DNA of 8,716 bases, from positions 1-8,716 of the forward strand of contig JAEWJQ010000160.1 in assembly GCA_023386515.1 (NCBI GenBank), read 5' to 3'. Under the pieces are notes generated by a model. It saw nothing but the letters and a program-made list of their open reading frames with translations, searched no databases and had not been told where the DNA came from. Position numbers and translations under genes: made by a program. Below are positions 6,422 through 8,716 of the stretch, piece after piece (position 1 is the first letter of the stretch; every line of letters begins with the position of its first letter). The stretch is from Pseudomonadota bacterium (GTDB lineage Bacteria > Pseudomonadota > Alphaproteobacteria > Sphingomonadales > Sphingomonadaceae).

Positions 6422-8333
6422 TCTCCTCGTGCGGCTGGGCCAGCGCGACGAGTTGCGCCACGTCGAGGATCAGGGCGACACCACCGTCGCCCAGGATCGT
6501 AGCGCCGGCGAAGCTCGCCACATGCCGGTGAAACGGCGACAGCGACTTGATCACCGTCTGGTGGCTGCCGACGATCTGATCGACCACCAGGCCGACCCGC
6601 TCGCCGCCTGTGGCGACGACGACGATCTTCTGATGCGGATCGGGGCGGGTGCCCGTGGCGAACAGCTCACGTAGACGCAGGAACGGCACAAGCCGGTCGC
6701 GCAACGTGATGACGCTGCGCCCGCGCGAGCGCAAATCTTCCGACAGGGGCAGTTCGAGGCATTCCTCGACCGCGGCGAGCGGGATGACGTAGTGGCCCCC
6801 TCCCACGCGGACCAGCAGCCCTTCGATGATCGCGAGGGTCAGCGGAATGCGGAGCGTGAGGGTCGATCCCTCGCCCGGCCGGCTGACGAGCTCGATCGCG
6901 CCGCGCAGGCTTTCGATCGTCCGCTTGACCACATCCATGCCGACCCCGCGGCCGGACAGATTGGTGACCTGCGCCGCCGTGGAGAAACCGGGGTGGAAGA
7001 TCAGCGCTAGCAGTTCGTCGTCGGTCAGGGGCTGGCCGGACTGGATCAGCCCGTTCGCCTCTGCCTTGGCGCGGACCCTTTCGCGATCGACGCCGCGGCC
7101 ATCGTCGGCGACGGTGATCAGCACCTCGCCCCCCGCCTGCCGCGCGGCGAGCCGGATCCGGCCGGTCGCCGGCTTGCCCGCCGCGATACGATCCGCTGCC
7201 GTCTCGAGGCCATGGTCGCAGGCGTTGCGGACGATGTGGACCAGCGGATCGAACAGCCGTTCGATCACCGTCTTGTCGACCTCGGTCGCCTCACCCTCGG
7301 TGGTCAGCGCGATGTCCTTGCCGGTGTCGCGGGCAAGGTCATGGATCAGCCGACGGAAGCGGCCGAATAGCGAGGACACGGGCACCATGCGCAAGACCAT
7401 CATCGTGTCGCGCAATTCGCCGGAGAGTCGCTCGATCTCCTCGGCCACCGATCGCAGCGTCAGATCGTGGCGCTGGCCGGCGAGCTGCGACAGGCGGCTC
7501 TGCGCGATCACCAACTCCCCGACCCGATCCATCAGTTCGTCGAGCCGTTCGGCGGGGACACGGACGCTTTCCCGTGCCGGACCCGCCGCTGTCGCCGCCA
7601 CACCGGTCGGCGCCTCTGCCTGGGATGGAACGACGGTGAGCGCTTCCTGCGTGCCGGTGGCGGGCGCTGCGATCGGCGCCATCTCCAGTATCATGTCGTC
7701 CATGACGAACAGGAAGACATCCTCAATCGCTTCGCGTGAAATGTCGCCGATCAGCGTCACGTCCCAGCCGATCCAGCATTCCTCGGGCACCAGATCCGTC
7801 AGAGGGGGAATGGCATCCCTGCGTGCGACGACCCGGCATTCACCCAGCGCGCGCAGCTCGTCGAGCAGCATCAGCGGGTTGGTGCCATTGGCCATGGCGT
7901 TCGGCGGCAGCCGGAACGAAAGCCGCCAACCCTGTTCCTGCACCATCGCCGCGGCGCCATCGTCCGCGTCCGCGACCGCAGCAGCGAGCCGGTTTAGGAT
8001 CGCGCGCCCCTGAGCGTCCGACGCGTCGCCGTCGATCAGTGCCTGCATATGGTCACGCGCCGACAGGATGACCGCGACCAGCTCCGGCGTGGCCCGAGCG
8101 TCGCCCTTACGGACACGATCGAACACGCTCTCGCAATGGTGGGTGAATGCGGCGAGCGCGTCGAAACCGAACATCGCTCCCGACCCCTTCAGCGTGTGCA
8201 GGCCGCGGAACACCGCATTGACCAGCCCGGCATCGTCGAGACGATGCCCGAGGTCGAGCAGGCTCTGCTCGATCTGATCGAGCAATTCCGCCGCCTCGAC
8301 GCGGAAGGTGGCGATCGGATCCTCGGCGGTCAC
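6402..8333 (-). CDS. cheA: Chemotaxis histidine kinase CheA
   Basis: CheA is the cytoplasmic kinase of the receptor array; it autophosphorylates and passes phosphate to CheY and CheB. The chosen start is GTG at 8333, whose last bases form GTGA with the cheY stop, giving 643 residues. The frame is open to an ATG at 8396, but that would overlap cheY by 67 nt. With the GTG start the phosphorylated histidine in HTLKGSG is H46, close to H48 of E. coli CheA. Domains in order: HPt (about 1-110); a P2-like segment (about 135-220) containing a DVFLFVMDD stretch; an Ala/Pro-rich linker; P3 dimerisation helices (about 255-320); the P4 ATPase with N box HIVRNACDHGLE (366-377), G1 DDGRGVD (410-416) and G2 GRGVGMDVV (461-469); and a C-terminal CheW-like P5 (about 500-630). 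All key residues are intact. Its end overlaps the annotated start of the following cheW by 20 nt. Confidence 0.96.
   Translation of the reverse strand: MTAEDPIATFRVEAAELLDQIEQSLLDLGHRLDDAGLVNAVFRGLHTLKGSGAMFGFDALAAFTHHCESVFDRVRKGDARATPELVAVILSARDHMQALIDGDASDAQGRAILNRLAAAVADADDGAAAMVQEQGWRLSFRLPPNAMANGTNPLMLLDELRALGECRVVARRDAIPPLTDLVPEECWIGWDVTLIGDISREAIEDVFLFVMDDMILEMAPIAAPATGTQEALTVVPSQAEAPTGVAATAAGPARESVRVPAERLDELMDRVGELVIAQSRLSQLAGQRHDLTLRSVAEEIERLSGELRDTMMVLRMVPVSSLFGRFRRLIHDLARDTGKDIALTTEGEATEVDKTVIERLFDPLVHIVRNACDHGLETAADRIAAGKPATGRIRLAARQAGGEVLITVADDGRGVDRERVRAKAEANGLIQSGQPLTDDELLALIFHPGFSTAAQVTNLSGRGVGMDVVKRTIESLRGAIELVSRPGEGSTLTLRIPLTLAIIEGLLVRVGGGHYVIPLAAVEECLELPLSEDLRSRGRSVITLRDRLVPFLRLRELFATGTRPDPHQKIVVVATGGERVGLVVDQIVGSHQTVIKSLSPFHRHVASFAGATILGDGGVALILDVAQLVALAQPHEENARAAG
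6423..6427 (-). promoter_or_regulatory. Ribosome binding site of the first cheW
   Basis: A strong AGGAG on the minus strand, inside the last codons of cheA. It is 1 nt from the ATG at 6421, which is too close, and 7 nt from the in-frame GTG at 6415, which is ideal. It therefore argues for the GTG start, although GAGG at 6428-6425 could serve the ATG with a 3-nt spacer. Confidence 0.55.
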
Positions 8334-8698
8334 CGACCGAGCACCTTGCGCACGACGCGGATCAGTTGTTCCGCTTCGAACGGCTTGACGAGCCACCCCG
8401 TCGCGCCCGCCTCCTTCGCCTGCGCCTTCATGGCGGCGTCCGATTCGGTCGTCAGGAAGATGATCGGGATGCCGGCCTGCGTGGGCTGCGCGCGCAGCGC
8501 ACGGATCATCGCCAGCCCGTCCATGTTCGGCATGTTCAGATCGGTGACGATCAGATCAAAGCGCGTTTCCGACGCTTTGGTCAGGCCGTCTTCACCGTCG
8601 ACCGCCTCGGTCACGGCATAGCCGGCGCCGGTCAGAGCGATGCGGATCGCCATGCGCAAGCTGGCGCTGTCGTCCACCGTCAGGATCGCAGCAGTCAT
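8330..8698 (-). CDS. cheY: CheY-type single-domain response regulator
   Basis: A 122-residue stand-alone receiver domain, the usual CheY length, with no output domain. It should take phosphate from CheA and either bind the flagellar switch or act as a phosphate sink. Visible landmarks are the acidic pair D9-D10, the phosphoacceptor D53 in the stretch VTDLNMPNMDG, the switch threonine T83 in FLTTES, and the conserved lysine K105 in LVKPF. The position of the E. coli switch tyrosine Y106 is a tryptophan here (W102); this aromatic swap is common in CheY proteins encoded next to cheA. The ATG is preceded by a purine-rich GGAGAAG. It is the first gene of the cluster inside the window. Its stop codon overlaps the GTG start of cheA, so the two are probably translationally coupled. 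The receiver assignment is very secure; whether it is the motor-binding CheY cannot be told from sequence. Confidence 0.96.
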   Translation of the reverse strand: MTAAILTVDDSASLRMAIRIALTGAGYAVTEAVDGEDGLTKASETRFDLIVTDLNMPNMDGLAMIRALRAQPTQAGIPIIFLTTESDAAMKAQAKEAGATGWLVKPFEAEQLIRVVRKVLGR

Positions 8699-8708
8699 TG
8701 AATCGCTT

Positions 8709-8712
8709 CTCC
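8709..8712 (-). promoter_or_regulatory. Ribosome binding site of cheY
   Basis: GGAG on the minus strand, within GGAGAAG, 10 nt before the cheY ATG. It is a reasonable Shine-Dalgarno match and supports the chosen start. The operon promoter is not visible, because only 18 bases lie upstream of cheY in the window. Confidence 0.6.
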
Positions 8713-8716
8713 ATGG

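Noticed and set aside
6826..8013. 395-codon plus-strand frame inside cheA
   Set aside because: It is antisense to the CheA P2-P4 region, is Ser/Arg-rich, and has no domain.
1..8716. CRISPR array, tRNA/rRNA gene, insertion sequence or attachment site
   Set aside because: No direct-repeat array, structural RNA, transposase or integrase motif, or terminal inverted repeats could be seen. Coding sequence fills almost the whole window.

Overview
The window holds one gene-dense chemotaxis (che) operon, transcribed entirely on the minus strand and read from right to left. The DNA is GC-rich, with strong third-position G/C and long mirror-image open frames on the opposite strand. The gene order is cheY-cheA-cheW-mcp-cheW-cheR-cheB, followed by an MCP-like gene. 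Composition, gene order and the protein subtypes suggest an alphaproteobacterium, plausibly a sphingomonad. That placement is inference, because the window contains no taxonomic marker.

Layout in transcription order: a single-domain CheY (8698-8330); the histidine kinase CheA, best started at a GTG whose bases overlap the cheY stop (8333-6402); a first CheW (6421-5888); a two-transmembrane methyl-accepting chemotaxis protein with a periplasmic helical sensor (5860-4058); a second, divergent CheW (4061-3576); the methyltransferase CheR (3579-2701); and the methylesterase CheB (2699-1632). Last comes a gene that starts at 1612 and runs off the left edge without a stop. It encodes a soluble, helix-rich protein with a degenerate copy of the MCP signalling tip.

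Together the genes make a nearly complete sensory circuit. The MCP forms a core array with CheA and CheW. CheA phosphorylates CheY and CheB. CheR and CheB set receptor methylation. No cheD, cheC/cheX, cheZ or flagellar gene lies in the window, so signal termination must come from elsewhere or from a CheY acting as a phosphate sink. Junctions are extremely tight: GTGA or ATGA overlaps at cheY/cheA, mcp/cheW2 and cheW2/cheR, a 1-nt gap at cheR/cheB, and a 27-nt gap before mcp as the largest. No internal promoter or terminator is visible, so this looks like one translationally coupled transcript whose promoter lies to the right of the window.

The least ordinary part is the left 1.6 kb, the degenerate MCP-like gene. 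It is joined to cheB through an 8-codon mini-ORF that shares ATGA overlaps with both neighbours. Nothing else suggests a new kind of system.
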